Positions 13,742 to 27,281 of a stretch of 64,000 nucleotides of DNA are shown here, one piece after another. The translations under genes and the position numbers were made by a program. Each line of letters opens with the position of its first letter. The stretch's first letter is position 1. This stretch comes from Rotaria sp. Silwood1 (Eukaryota > Rotifera > Eurotatoria > Philodinida > Philodinidae), in the NCBI GenBank assembly GCA_905250075.1, contig CAJNOP010000044.1, positions 294,114 to 358,113 on the forward strand, read 5' to 3'. The notes below the pieces were generated by a model. The model was not told the DNA's origin, searched no databases, and saw nothing but the letters and a program-made list of their open reading frames with translations.

Positions 13742-15247
13742 ATGGTTGCGTTAAAAACGATATTACTCGCAGGTGGTGCTTTCGCTGGCTTTGCAACAGT
13801 AGCAATTGTCTTAGGACTAATTCCGGTATACACCAGGACAAATGCCACTGNNNNNNNNNNTGGAGCCCATAGCTACGGATACAATATTAAACGTCACAAT
13901 AACAATGGATACTACTATTCCTATTACAACAACATCAAACGGTGTAACAACAACGGCCAGTACAATCACTAGTGCAACCCCATCAACTGACATAATTAGT
14001 GCTACAGCATTTTATGACACAACAATAAGTGAAACTGTACCGATGTCATCTGCAACAATATCAAGTTCCTCGACAAGTATCAGTAGTTTCATTAGAAAAA
14101 ATGTTATAAAAAAAAAGAATATATATGTTTAGATAGTGAAACATTGACTATGAATTATGATTCAAGCATTCATATGGTCATGAATACAGACGAAACTCTA
14201 AGTTCAACTTCTTTTGTTTCAAGTATATCTGTGTTTACAACATCAGGTATACACTATTAGCTTTCAAAATCATGATAGAATTTCGGATTAGTATAGAAAT
14301 GAAATTTAAAAGTAAAGTTAGACACGCATCGTAATTCTGGAAAAAGGAAATAGTATACATTCTCGATCGATAAAATTTTACAAGTCAAAGTTCTAATATT
14401 TGTAGTATGCTACAGAGGATGTCTGGAAATCAGTTTTGGTGATTTTTTACTTTTGAAGTTTCATAATAGCTCAAACTATGTGAGTAAGTTTTTTTCACAT
14501 ATGGTATTTTCTATCTTCTAAACATGTCAAGCTAAAACCTTTCAAGACGAATCAATCGTGCTTCCAAAAGAAAAAATAAACTATTATAATCTATTTCTAT
14601 GACTCAATTATTTCGACTTTTTTGTTCAAATATGGAATCTCAAATGATGAAATTCTGCATGTCTAATAGTCTTTTTGATGCAAGAAATACTTGACAGTTT
14701 TCTATCCCAACTTAATATCATTATAGGTACATGTAATATTGTTTTTGATTTCGTATTATAGCTTCAATAATATCATCAGTGAGTGTGCCATCCGAAACTC
14801 TTTCAACAACTGCAATGACAATCAGTGATCCTTGTCTAAGTAAATGATATTAATAATTATGAAACATACATCGAATTTCTATGTATATTTATCTATATGT
14901 ATAATAATAGGTACAATGATGGATTTAGCATATATATCAACTTTTTCTTTTGACCCAAATACTGAAAGTAGGTTTATGGTTCTCTGTTTTAAAGAAATAC
15001 ATATCTAATTCGACTCTCTAATGTATTAAGACCCAATATCTACTTCTTCTATGACTAATGACTTAATGATGGATAGTACCGGTTCAACTTCAACGAATTT
15101 CGATGTTACGGATTCATCTGACCCATGTAAATATGTTTTGATTGTATTTATTTTTAGAAATAAAATTTTTCTTCTCTTTGTTATTCAGGTGCAATATATT
15201 GGACAAGTTCGACAATTCATACAATAACTGAAACTACGACATTCTAA
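13742..15247 (+). CDS. Ser/Thr-rich mucin-like membrane or secreted protein, six exons
   Basis: The protein starts with a short N-terminus and a hydrophobic segment (GGAFAGFATVAIVLGLI) that could be a signal peptide or signal anchor. The rest is dominated by Ser, Thr and Ile, typical of O-glycosylated surface proteins. Exons: 13742-14076, 14133-14246, 14762-14839, 14911-14967, 15031-15126, 15189-15247, ending in TAA. Every junction is phase 1. A 10-N gap at 13851-13860 lies inside exon 1. The Ser/Thr frame after it differs from the frame before it if the gap is taken as exactly 10 bases, so the true gap length is probably different. No catalytic domain or Cys-rich module is visible. I do not recognise the family; mucin-like is a compositional description. 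Confidence 0.7.
13851..13860. other. Assembly gap of 10 N
   Basis: Ten undetermined bases inside the first exon of the Ser/Thr-rich gene. The coding frame does not carry through at the stated length, so the number is probably a placeholder or a mis-estimate. Confidence 0.95.
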
Positions 15248-18200
15248 ACATGCACAACTGTACGTAGAATCAACCGAACTCAAATGTAACATTGACAATT
15301 AACCATTTATTAAATAAACTTCATACAGCATTAAAAAAAAGTAACTTATATTATTGTCTAAATTTTTCTAAAGAACGAAAATCTAATGCATTCAACATAG
15401 TTGACAGATGGTGTTTCATTATTTTTCCACTTTTTTTTTTATATCAAATCACTGCTTCTTCTCGTCTTTCCTCCTGTGATATAATTGTGCCCATACACAT
15501 TTATTATTAATCAAGTATTCATGCTTATATTATGTCTATGTAATTGTGTTGTATTCGTTAAATAAATTTATATGTTGCCAGAAAAAAAAAATACCGATAG
15601 CCAGTTATATGGCTGTTATGTTTTCTTTCTCATTGAACAGATGTTGTCGCCAACTTGTTCATTGCACGTTCTCACATCGCAACTCCGGAAGAAGAGATAT
15701 ATGTTGGATGACCTCTCTGTGTCTAAGCATAAAAAAAAGAATAAGAGAGGAAAGAAATTTGAGCATACATTTTCTCTCTTTCTCTGATGCATATGTGTTC
15801 GAACTGATGACGGATGTCTGCACAGTGAATGAACAATAGATTTTTGAGTGAGGAAAAAAAAAAACTCGAAACCAAGAACGATAGATGGAAGCTATTCAAA
15901 GTTAAGACTATATGCGTAAGTGTTCTCATTCGATTTTGTTGATCTTCTTTAAAATCACAATGTTTGTATTATTTCAATAGTCAAATTCGATTGTTCGTGT
16001 TAAGAGTTGAAGAAGGTAAGAAACTTCACAAATGCTATATATGGGTACATGTACGCTGATGAATAAAATTTGTCCTCATCTCATACTTCGATAAAATAGA
16101 ATATTCACATATACGTAGATAAAAAAAGCCTTGATTCTTTCACCGATCGAGTTAATTAGCTTTCTGTTACTTAGTTAGTTAGTTAGTTAGTTGGACGACC
16201 TCATGTAAATGTGTACTCGTTAACAATGAACGATGATGGTTGAAAGGAAGAGTCGCACAAGAGGGGGCAATACATATATTCATACATATATGAACGGAAG
16301 AGGACGCGCGTGTGTTTCAAAGACAAACACATGAGTTAGTTGTTCAATTGTGGAATGAACGAAAGGCATTTGTACAGATGTCTGATGATGCTTGCTCGTT
16401 ACTCTAATGATTATAACTCTCTTTACTCTGTGTTCATCGCCTCTGGCTTCTAAATAAACGACAACATCATCCATTTTCTGAGTATGAATGAAAATAAAAA
16501 TAAAAAAGGTACCATTCTAGACTTTGACAATAAAGTTCATATCTATACCTAGCAGCAGTAATAACTAATCAACCAATGTCCAAATATAATCCGTCCCTGA
16601 TCACATGCATGGACGATGTATACTGTATATTAATCCTCTGTCTGTCGTCTGTTAAAGCCGAATGAGATTGTCTGTTTTTTTTCTAATTGTACACAGCAGT
16701 AGAGCTCAACTTTAGAAATTTCCAATAAATGATGGTAAGACACTTATTGTATGAATATGTCAGTGAAGCGTAGAGAATTCTTTTTTTTTTAATTCACATA
16801 TAACTACATGTTAGTAACAATCAAATCTATTCTATTAAGGTAATGAAAATAATGTCTATCCTTAGAGGATGAATGTATGAAAGTAAAATCTGAATAGCAG
16901 AAAAAAGTAATCTTGTACTCTCTTTATCAACAGACTCTTTATATTATAAATATAAATATACATATTATTACTGATAAGGTAAAATAAATTTTAAGCGATG
17001 TTCATTTGTTTACAAAACGAATATTGAATGAATGATGTTCTCATATATCTTTACTAAAAGATAATCAATCCACTTGAGTGATGATTCATTCAATAATTAG
17101 GAAAAGGTCATCAGTTGATTGTTTTTCCTTGAGATCATATATATCGTTCATTCATTATTTTATATATATATATATGCATGACTGTCTGTCTATTCCTCAC
17201 GTTCTAATTGCATGTGACGATGCGCTTTGTTCATAAGGTGTATGCATGTCCATTCATTGTATATGTATATTAGCCATGCGAACTTTTTTTTTTTTAATCA
17301 ACCAACTAAGTATCGTCGTCAGAGTGGTGCTCGTCGATCAACGACGGTGAGAACAATCGTCATCATCATCGTTCTCTATCACTCGAGTTACCCACTTGAG
17401 CACCCTCTCTTCTTTCTCGTACTCTTCGTTTGTAGATGGCCTAATAATACTCGATATATGTGTACGTACAGTCTATTCACTATAAAAGCAACAGCTGACC
17501 CCTTTGGGCCATCTCTTTCTTCTTTTTTATTCTTCCTTGTCGTGCATTCACACGTCAAAATTCGGCTCATGAACATTCTAATTTGTAACAATACATACGA
17601 GTCTCAATAGACAATATAATCGAAAAGTAGTTGACCGTAAATCCGAGAGACAGATGAAACCATAATCATCAAAATGAGAAGTAAATGTCATCTGCCATTG
17701 CGTTTTCTATGACTTTAAAAAAAAAGAAAAGGAAAACCATCTTTTTTGTTTTGTTTCTTAACACGTATATTGCATTGCATTCGGGTGCAGTGAACACATG
17801 TGTCAGTCTTTACAACTAGAAAAAAAAAAGACGATGCATTGTTACATCACTGCATGTATATCAATAAAAAAAGAAAGAGACAGATAGATATATATATATA
17901 TGGTCGATGTCTTCTCATCGACGTCAATTTCAATAAGACTACTAATCAACGAAACTCTATAATGTGACGCAAATAAAATGCATTTGCTTTTACTATTCTA
18001 ATTATTAGCACTCAATAGTGCAACTATTATAGTTAACTAATAGAAAAAGAAAAACTTTATTCAATAAAATAACATTTCTTCGTTTCTCTTTTCTTTGCTT
18101 ACTAACGATCTTTGATCGTGTCAAGGTCTGTTTGTTCCGGTTTGAATAATCCGCCTTCTCTATCGCTCTCGTTGATTTTTTCTTCATTGACAAAAATTCA

Positions 18201-20242
18201 ATTTATTTGCTAAACACATGCTTGTGTCGGTCATCATGGGAAAGCTTCGAGCTGCTATTCTTTACATATAAAAGGTTATTCTCTCAGTTAGTATCACTGC
18301 TACTTCTTCGTCTTCTTTTTCTATGTTCATGTGCTACAAGTCATTCTTTTCCGGTTGGTCTTGATGGTAGTTGTTATTATCCTCCTTCTATGCTTCTTGT
18401 TCTTCTTCTTTTTTTTTTATCTCCGCCGTTTCTGATGACGATTATCGACGACTAATTGTATATGGATGTGAGCGTGAAGCAGAGGGAGAGAGAGAGAGGA
18501 AGAGAAAAAAGAAAAAAGCACACCCAACATAGCTGTTCATCGACTAAAAGAAGAAGAAGAAGAAAGCTGCGTGCGTCCACTACTATCACCGACCGTGTCG
18601 GGGTGTTGTTCACACGCAAAGTACGGTAAAGATTTTCTCTTCTTTCTAGTTAGTCATTGTCGTTTTTTTCATTCATCTCATTCATACACCTTTTCAAATA
18701 TACATGTTCATCTAATTATAAAGTTGCACACATAATATGACAATGATGTAATGCTTATCATGAAAAAGTTTGTCTATTGACTTTGAAATATAGACTACTG
18801 CATTTCACTAATCAAGCATGACGATGTGTCTGTCTATCTCGTCATTTTTTTTCTCTCATCATCTATCGTCATAAAATTGACTTTTTATATTTCCTTCTCT
18901 TTTTTGTTAGATGTCGACTCGAGTTCATCTCAACACGCATGAAAGCAACTTATAGTACATCTATCATCTGACCAGTCAGCGGCATTCTGCTATACGAAAT
19001 AAAAATCTATGACGATAATCAACCATCCATCATATTTTAGTTTAGACAACCCCCTATACACACGCCATGCATAGAACTATGTAGTCATCAATCTGTGAGT
19101 GATGAAGATGTCGACTTAATAACGAGTTTCGTGCTTGATCGAACACTCTCTACCTATAATGATGCACTCTCATCGTTTTCTTTTTCATTTTTTTCTCTTT
19201 ATACTATTTCTTCTTCATCATCGTTTTTCTCTAAACATAGAAGCAGTGTGTAAGTATCTATGAACTATGAAATGAAACAGATAAATTCCGGTGTGTGTGT
19301 GTTTGAAAGAACAAGAAAATAACTTTCTGTTTGTTAGTGTCAAGGTATCGTATTTATTCACATCGTTGTCATTGAAACATCAAAAAAAAAATATAAACAT
19401 AACTTATATAAATAGAACTTGTTCTCATATTTTTCTTTCTTGTTTTTTTGTATCGATCAATTGTCATTTCTTTTTTCTTCTTTCTGTGTACATCATGTAA
19501 ATATTATTTATTTGAGAAATACATAATACTATTGCTTTCGATCGTGGTGATGAAATGAACGTGACTTTCCAATTGATCAACGAGTTTTCTTTCTTTCGCT
19601 TGTCTATTCATACGAGTTTGTGCGTCTTATTGACAAGCGAGAAAGCTTCAACAACATCGGCATCAGTTCAATCATAAGCATGTTGCATGTCTTGACGTGT
19701 GTGTGTGTGTACGCGTACATTTTTGCGATAACGCTTATTGTTATTACCCCTGTTGATATATATATATATATACGCTTGCGCGGACATTCTTCATCTTTCT
19801 TTTTTTCTCTTTTTTTGCTTTTTCATGTTTTCTAATTAAAAAACCGTTGTTTTATTGCTTGAGATGGAGTAGTAATAGTTCTTATGATTTAGTGTATGAA
19901 GAAAAGAAAAAAAAAGCAGATAAAAGAAGAAGAAGAAGAAGCAACAAATAAACCCTAAAGCAATCGACAATGTCTGTATGTGTGTGTTGAGCGCTCATGC
20001 TATATTCAACATGTTATCGCATCAAGACATTCCCATCTTTCTTTTTTGTTCTTGTTCGACATTATGCAAGTAACCTTTTCCCTACTGATGGTTAAATGGA
20101 GCCATACATATCATGCACCCCTACATATCCATCCCGTTGCTTTAACTAATGGCTCATCGATTTCTGTCTTCTTACACGATCATAATAATCAATCTGCTCT
20201 TTTCTAGATATGTCAGCATTGTAATATGAACAAAAAACCATA
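15248..20242. other. Intergenic region upstream of the DDR gene
   Basis: No supported gene was found in 5 kb. It contains simple repeats, including a GTTA run near 16172-16193, TA runs near 17160-17175 and 19756-19772, GA-rich sequence near 18480-18510, and many polypyrimidine tracts. Open frames here are short, low-complexity and without family resemblance. The last kilobase may hold the promoter and 5' UTR of the receptor gene. Confidence 0.5.
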
Positions 20243-23200
20243 ATGAAAATACGGCTTGTTATTGTTTTTCTATGTGTTCATATAATCTATTCTCTCGAAC
20301 TAAGTACATATATTTATTTTGAAAAAAAAAATCGCATTATTCTATTTGTTTTTTTTGTGATTAATAGAAAAACTATCAAGTTGTCAAACAGCATTAGGTA
20401 TGCAATCAGGTTCTATACTTGATTCATCTATATCAGCATCAAGTAGTTACGATTCAAATAGTGTTGGTCCAAAAGCTAGTCGGTAAGTCATTTATATATA
20501 TATATATATATATATATCAAGCAACATATATAATTACATAATTCATTGACATATGTTCTTTTCTATCATTGAGTACATCAACAATGAGACATTGATGGCT
20601 CATGATTCATTTGTCATTTGACATAAAGAGAGTCTTATTTTTACATCCATGATTAGTATATTACATGTAACTGGAAAAGAAGGAAGGAAGAATAACATTC
20701 GAAATGTATCCCTTAGGCATCCTATTGCATGACAATGAGATATATCTACATCTTTTTTTTCCAATGGTTCTTATAGTGCTCGAACTGAACAGTATGGTGG
20801 TGCATGGTGTCCATTGAACCCAATAACACCAGTACCAAATGAATGGTTAGAAATTGATTTCGGAAATTTAACTTATTTAACACAAGTTGAAACACAAGGT
20901 AGATTTGATAATGGACGTGGAAAAGAATATGCTGATTATTATATATTAATGTATACTCGTTCAAATAATATACATAATGATGATGATGATTATGATGGTG
21001 ATGATTTAACATCATGGATTGAATATAAACCTAAAATAATACATAATGATGATAATAATAATAATAATAATAATAACAGTTCATCATGGATACGAGCTAA
21101 TCAAAATACTTATATGGGTGAAATTCGTCAATTAAGTAAGCAATAATTATTAACTTATAAACTTTTAAACTAATATATATATATATATTGATCTTTATTC
21201 AGATCCACCTATTGTTGCTAAACGTCTTCGTTTTTATCCTGTTAGTAAACAAACTCGAACTGTTTGCATGCGTGTTGAAGTGTATGTATAAAATCTTAAG
21301 TTAAATTAAATCAACATTGATTTCTTTTGTTTTTGTTTTTTTTATTCTATAGTTATGGTTGTTTATTTTCCGATGGTATTGTTTCTTATACAATGCCACA
21401 AGGACGAAATGATATAAATTCATTAGGTGATGATACATATGATGGAAAATATATATCAGAAACAAATATGTTAATTGATGGTCTAGGACAATTATCTGAT
21501 GGTATAACTGGTTCAGAAGATATGTCATTTGTTGATGGTCGTCAACCATGGATTGGTTGGTCAAATGAATCGAATACACATGTAACAATAATATTTCAAT
21601 TTGATTATATACGTCAAATGAATCGTGTAACAATTCATACAAATAATGTTTTTTCAAAACAAATATCAATATTTAAAACAGCTGTTGTTACATTTTCATT
21701 AAATGGTGAACGTACAAGTTATTCAAATGCAATTATTTCTGAACAAAATCGTGATGAATTATTTGATATAGCTCGTCCAATATTAATACAATTAAATAAT
21801 CATATTGCTAAATATGTACGTTTAGATTTATATTTTGATTCAAAATGGTTATTAATTAGTGAAATAACATTTGATTCACAAATATATAATGAAAAATTAG
21901 ATAATAAAAATGATGATTATTTTTTAAATATTAATCGACAATTGTCTGCACCTTCTTCTTCATTATCTTCTTTTTCTGATCAAATGAAGATGGTTACAGA
22001 TATACGTAAACGTCATCGTGATGTATTACAAGCAACAACATTAATACATCCAACATCAAAATCTTTTCAATCAACACATTTTTCAAATTTTATTACAACT
22101 GAATTGTCATTAGCATTTTTTATTGGAGCATCTTTAGCTATTGGTCTTTTATTAATTGTTTCACTTGTATGGTTAATACGACGAAAGAAAAAACTTCAAT
22201 TTCAAAAGTAAGAAAAAAAAAGAATTTGTTTTTATCGAATTCATTAAAACATTTTTTTCTATTATTATTTAGATTAACAGAAAAACCATGTAATAATTCT
22301 TCATGTTATACATATCCAACATTACCTATACGTGAATTTCATGATTTAAATGCTCCTGTAACAAGTGCTGTTGATGATCGTGAATATGCTGTACCAGATG
22401 TTAATTTCTATTCAACCTTTGCTCATAGTCCACATATAAATCTTCATAAAACACATATACCACCAATATCATCTACATCATCTTATACATGTAGTCCTCG
22501 ATTAATTCGAACATCAAATATAAATCGTTATCCAACATTAAAACCACTTCCAACACATTGTTGTATACATCAACAATATTTAACAATGCAACATCGTCAA
22601 CCATCAATAAAATCAAATTCAAATATGATTTTATATTGTCAAACAGAAGAATTTCCATCAATTGAAACACTTTGTGGAAATAGTTTAATGATCAAAATAA
22701 ATTCAATTAATGATAATCAACATATATCAATAAAAGAAATTCATTCTGATAATCTAAATATAATTGAAAAAATTGGTGATGGATTATTTGGTAGTATACA
22801 TTTAGCTGAAATGAAATTAAGTAATAATGAAAAACAATGTGTTATTGTTAAGTCATTAAATGATAATGTTGATGAAAAACAAAAGTAAGTTTTTCAATAT
22901 TACACTAATCATCAAAAGTTCCAATATCAATTATAAAGTACTTAAATTTGAATCCTTTTCGCTTGAGATTTTATCTACAAACTGTGTTTGACAAATCCTG
23001 ATCGTAAGCATCAATCCAAGATCGATTAGTCTTAAATCATTAGATTTAGAAAGAAAAATCACTGTTGTTTTTCTTGAATCTCAATCAAGGCTTTTTTTGA
23101 CAATTATCTGTGCGTAGTAACGTTTTCCGCATAGATCTCCGCTTCATTAAAGGCTCTATAACCATGAGATTTTCAGAGAATACTTGATTAGAGCAGACAA

Positions 23201-24434
23201 TTCATCACTAGAGAAAATCTCAAAGCAAGTGCTTGAAACTAATCGAAATAAAAGGTTATCTTTTGACGAATCTCATCAACTTTCATAGAAAGAACAGTCA
23301 AAGATAACTTCATCAATCAAGCAAACTCTAATCGTTTGATATGAAAGTTTTAGTGATGATGGATGCAGCATTGATCTTTCGAATGAGACGTCAAAAGCTG
23401 TGAGAATCTTTTTTTCTAACCAATGCTGAAGTATCTTCGTCTAAATAAAAGCATAACATCTATATTGACCTTCGTGCGCCTTCGTACAAAAATTGATCAT
23501 GTTCTATTAGCTGTTTACAATTAGAATTTATTACACTCGAGTTGTCACCAAAATGGAATACCAAAGTATTTACGTTTAGATACTTTTTAACTGGTAGCGG
23601 AACTGTTAACGACTATTTTTTTTTTTTGTTAATCAAGCAAAAAACAGAATTAAAACAAGAAATTATTTGTTTTAAATTCAATTATTTAGAGTATTATTTT
23701 GGAAAGAAATTGAATTATTATCAACATTAAATGATTTTCATATATGTTCATTATTGGGTACATTAAATAATCAACGAACAGTGGCTATATTTGAATATTA
23801 TACACTTGATTTGTATCAATATCTTCGTCAACAATCTATACCAATGGATAATTGTTCAGCATCAAGTTTTTTATTATCATTAGCATGTCAAATTGCATCT
23901 GGAATGAAATATTTATCAACAAATCAAATAATTCATCGAGATTTAGCAGCAAGAAATTGTTTAATATCATCAACAAATAATCAATTACATATAAGTGATA
24001 TAGCTATGGTAAAACCTGAATATGCAAATGATTATGCACGTGTTGGACGTTTACAATCACGTATTGCTTTACGATGGGCTGCATGGGAATCTATATTTCT
24101 TAATCAATATTCTCTTAAATCAGATGTTTGGTCATTTGGTGTAACACTTTATGAATTATTTACATATGCACGTCAACGTCCTTATCATGCATTAACAAAT
24201 GAACAACTTGTACAACAATATGCTTGTCTTTCACAAGAACAATTACCAACACTACCATTAAATACTTTCGTTACATTACCAAAACCAGAATTATGTTCAA
24301 AAGAAATTTATGATATGATGTGTGAATGCTGGCAAAGAGATTCTATACAACGACCATCATTTGCTGATATATATACATTTTTGCTTGGTCGAGCATCAGG
24401 TTCAGCACCATTAGTAACAGCAGAACAATTATGA
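20243..24434 (+). CDS. DDR: Discoidin domain receptor tyrosine kinase, seven exons
   Basis: Cell-surface receptor of the collagen-binding DDR family. Exons: 20243-20303, 20368-20482, 20777-21135, 21203-21281, 21353-22207, 22273-22884, 23690-24434, giving 941 residues with all phases consistent. Residues 1-20 form a signal peptide (MKIRLVIVFLCVHIIYSLEL). A discoidin domain starts near CQTALGMQSGSI and runs to RVEVYGC. The discoidin-like domain follows (SDGIVSYTMPQG, YDGKYI, GLGQLSDGITG, WIGWSNES). The transmembrane helix is about 459-482, then a basic stop. The kinase domain runs from about 648 to the C-terminus, with loop GDGLFG, Lys683 (VIVKSL), Glu700, IIHRDLAARN (Asp778), DIA in place of DFG (Asp797) and SDVWSFGVTLYE. 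An Asn/Asp-rich insert sits in the discoidin domain. The last intron (22885-23689) is unusually long for this window. Confidence 0.95.
20489..20517. repeat. AT dinucleotide microsatellite
   Basis: An (AT)n run lies just inside the second intron of the DDR gene, a few bases after the donor site. Confidence 0.8.
21048..21076 (+). repeat. AAT microsatellite inside DDR coding sequence
   Basis: A run of AAT triplets, preceded by GATGAT, encodes eight consecutive Asn after Asp-Asp within the discoidin domain. A second Asp-rich stretch (GATGATGATGAT) lies near 20979. Vertebrate DDRs do not have this insert, which probably forms a surface loop. Confidence 0.85.
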
Positions 24435-26455
24435 AGAAAAAAGATTCTCTTTTCTTTTTGTTTTTGATTGTTTTGAATCAAAATTAATAACAAAACAATT
24501 AGTATTCTTTATATGTGCAGATTTTTTGGCAATTATGCTTTGTTTTTTATTTTTCATTTTGTATGCGTATGTGTGTGTATTTGCTTCAGTCAGATTTCTT
24601 ATTCGAGTTTATGTATGCCTGTGTACATATATATATAGAGAAAGAAAGATTATTATAATGATGACGTGAAAGTAATAAAAATCTTGACAATGATTAAACA
24701 TTTTATATGTATAAAGATATATTTGATGGATTGAGATATGAGCGATTTAAATTATGATATTCGATGAAGACGTTATGTGATTATATTGTTTTAAGGCAGG
24801 ATGACAGAGAAATAAGATCAGACGACAATCACGTCATAATTCTTTTTTTTCAAAGAGAGTTTAACTTATCATATGTTATTTCAAATCAGTATGTGTTGCT
24901 TTTACTGAAATATGTAAGAAAATAATCAAAATAAAATCACTGAGTTTTTCATAATCGAATTTTTATATTTGAGGACGTAGCTAAAATGTGTTCTGAAAAC
25001 AACATCTCGGAATGAGGCTAAAAAATAGACTATTAGTTTTGCAGTTGAATATAGATTACAGTGATATTATAATGCAGTCATGAAAGAATATCATAGATGT
25101 CATATTTCGGTTTAAAAACACAATGAATGATGATGGTTTCATTTAACTTTATTTGAAAAAAAAACAAATCTTGCTAAGGATAACAGCCATTTAAGTTTAC
25201 TTGTATTGGCTTCGTATAATACTAAACTCTCAATTGAGAAGAAAGAAAAAACCCTTGTTGAAGTAAAAAACTCGCTATCCGTTTTCATGCAAAAATGTGC
25301 TTTGCTCGATTTCTCTTCGCAATACCGTTTCTCAAGAAAGCCTGCAAGAGCCTGTGAGAATCTTAGCTCCCATGGATTTTGTCAAGTTTTATTCAGGATC
25401 CTATGTCGAATTCCACTAGTTCCTATTTTCACGGTTCCTTATCATTAAACAGTATCCTTGTTAAGATTGATTCAAATTCCTGCTGAGATTATTTTTTCGA
25501 AATGAAAATGCACAATTCTACTACTATTCACTCTCAAATTCTACTCAGAATCTTGACAAGAATAGCAGAGAGGACTCTGCCAAGAGTTTATCAACTTTTA
25601 GTCAAGATTTGTTCCACATCCTGTTACGAGCATTCAGTCAAGAGGTGAGGCTATATCAAGGGGAAACATTAACAAGAATAAAACACAATTATTCGGAATC
25701 TTAAGAGAATAAGTCCTGTCTAGCTTTGATCGGCATCCCACTCCGAATTTTTTAGAAACAAGTGCTTTCGGATCCGTACAAAACAATATCAACCATGATG
25801 AAAATCGTGATAGGAAAATATAAGGATCTAGCTTAGATCTTTGCAGGTTTGTGTTTCACGTCTTTTCTGTAAAATTTACATGCAATGTAATTTTTTGTGT
25901 CTATGATAGTAAAACTTACCTTGTTCATATTTGTTCGAAACTAAATATGTTAGATTAAAGTTGTAGATTACGAAGAAGGGGTGATTTTGTGATTATTTTA
26001 GTGCAAGCTTCTATGTTCCTTTTACCAGGAGTACTCAATATCTATTGGGCCGTATTTAATTTTGTGTAAAATACGGCCTATGATACAAAGCGAAAAAGAG
26101 CAAATCAAGAAGACTCATTAATGTATCATTTTTGTGAAATATTAATGCTGATGAGTGTTGAAGTATACATCGAGAGGCATGAATCCTACAGGCAATGATG
26201 AACATATCGACATGCAGCTCTGTTCACATCGCTATTAATTGAAATAAATGTAGTGAGAATTTTCATACGATTAAAACGGCTCCATTCTTTAATAACTATT
26301 ACAAAGTGACAATTTTTTCGTTTGTTGAAAATACGTAACTTTCAAAAGAATAGTAATTTATACTCAATTTTGAGCTAGAAAACGGTAAGTATATTCATTA
26401 AAAATCCTGTTCAATTGTGTAATGAAAGTAAGAGTATTGATTGCAGTATTGTATA
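24435..26455. other. Region downstream of the DDR gene
   Basis: No gene was recognised. It includes the probable 3' UTR of the receptor and a short perfect palindrome near 26047-26079 (GGCCGTATTT with its complement, 10-base loop). The 80-codon open frame at 25206-25448 has no family resemblance and no splice context. Confidence 0.5.
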
Positions 26456-26456
26456 G

Positions 26457-26553
26457 GGTGTCGGTGAGAGTATGCGGCTGGAGGTGTGGATGTTAGTCTT
26501 CTCCTTACTTACACACGCTCCACACACGTACTCACCAGTCTTCAAACCGACAA
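26457..26553. repeat. Diverged TGTGGG-type palindromic tract
   Basis: Left arm starts GTCGGTGAGAGTATG and contains GAGGTGTGGATG. The right arm contains ACACGCTCCACACACG and ends with AAACCGAC, complementary to the left end. A pyrimidine-rich spacer lies between them. Same layout as the other palindromes, but heavily mutated. Confidence 0.55.
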
Positions 26554-26989
26554 TCTTACGATACATTTTCTTGTAGAACTCGTTGAGCTCTATTTAACTA
26601 AAAAAAAGTATTCCAGAATTAGATTTACTTGATTTTTGAATTACGCGCATCTTCTCTTTTTTCTAGAGACATTGGATAAACGTAAAGTACTTAGGGTAAT
26701 CCAAAAGTAGTGAGAGTGGTACTTTAGTTCCTTATAACAAGCTCAAAGAAACTTTCTCTCAATATAGTCTGATAGAGAAAAGAATGCTCTATTTTACTAT
26801 GCTATTTGATGATATTTCAACTAATATCATAATAATGAAATTTCGATTAGATCTGTTTTGTTCACATGTGTCACAGTTCTATAAATGTTAGTGACTATTT
26901 TTTGAATAATGTTTGATAAAAACGAGATAGAGAACTGTGATTTTCACCGTTGGAAAGAGGAGATGAAGATGCATCGATCCAGGTCAATG

Positions 26990-27115
26990 ATGCCCGGTCG
27001 TGAACGGTCGTACACAGTCAAATACGGTGGAATACGACGGCTGTAAACGGTTCGATGAACGTTCATCGTTTTTTAACATATTTTGTCGTAAACGGTCGTT
27101 GTCGTCGACGACCTA
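26990..27115. repeat. Degenerate ACGGTCG-rich repeats
   Basis: Short direct and inverted copies of ACGGTCGT, ACGGTCG and GACGACC cluster in about 120 bases. The region is more GC-rich than its surroundings. It may be the remnant of a small element; no borders or target-site duplication were seen. Confidence 0.35.
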
Positions 27116-27209
27116 CTCTTTTTAAACGTAACAATGGTTTAATTAATTCGATTCTAACAGACCTCAGTTTCCAAATAATGTTTTTCTAATCTATCGAAAT
27201 TAGAAGAAC

Positions 27210-27281
27210 GGTATGGGTGTGAGTGTGCTTGTCAACAAAGAGTATATCCATACCAACACCGACACCCCATCCACACCCATG
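27210..27281. repeat. TGTGGG-type palindromic tract
   Basis: The left arm GGTATGGGTGTGAGTGTG is complementary in style to the right arm with CCATACCAACACCGACACC and CCACACCC. About 25 bases of spacer lie between. It directly precedes the first unit of the ~295-bp tandem repeat. Confidence 0.6.

Noticed and set aside
20746-21146. His-rich minus-strand frame and the isolated 110-codon plus frame
   Set aside because: The first is antisense of DDR exon 3. The second is only part of exon 3, which starts upstream at 20777.
21301-21669. Minus-strand frame opposite the DDR exon 5
   Set aside because: Antisense shadow of a strongly supported exon; rich in His, Leu and Tyr as expected from AT-biased complement.
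25206-25448. 80-codon frame downstream of DDR
   Set aside because: No family resemblance, no splice context and no signal peptide.
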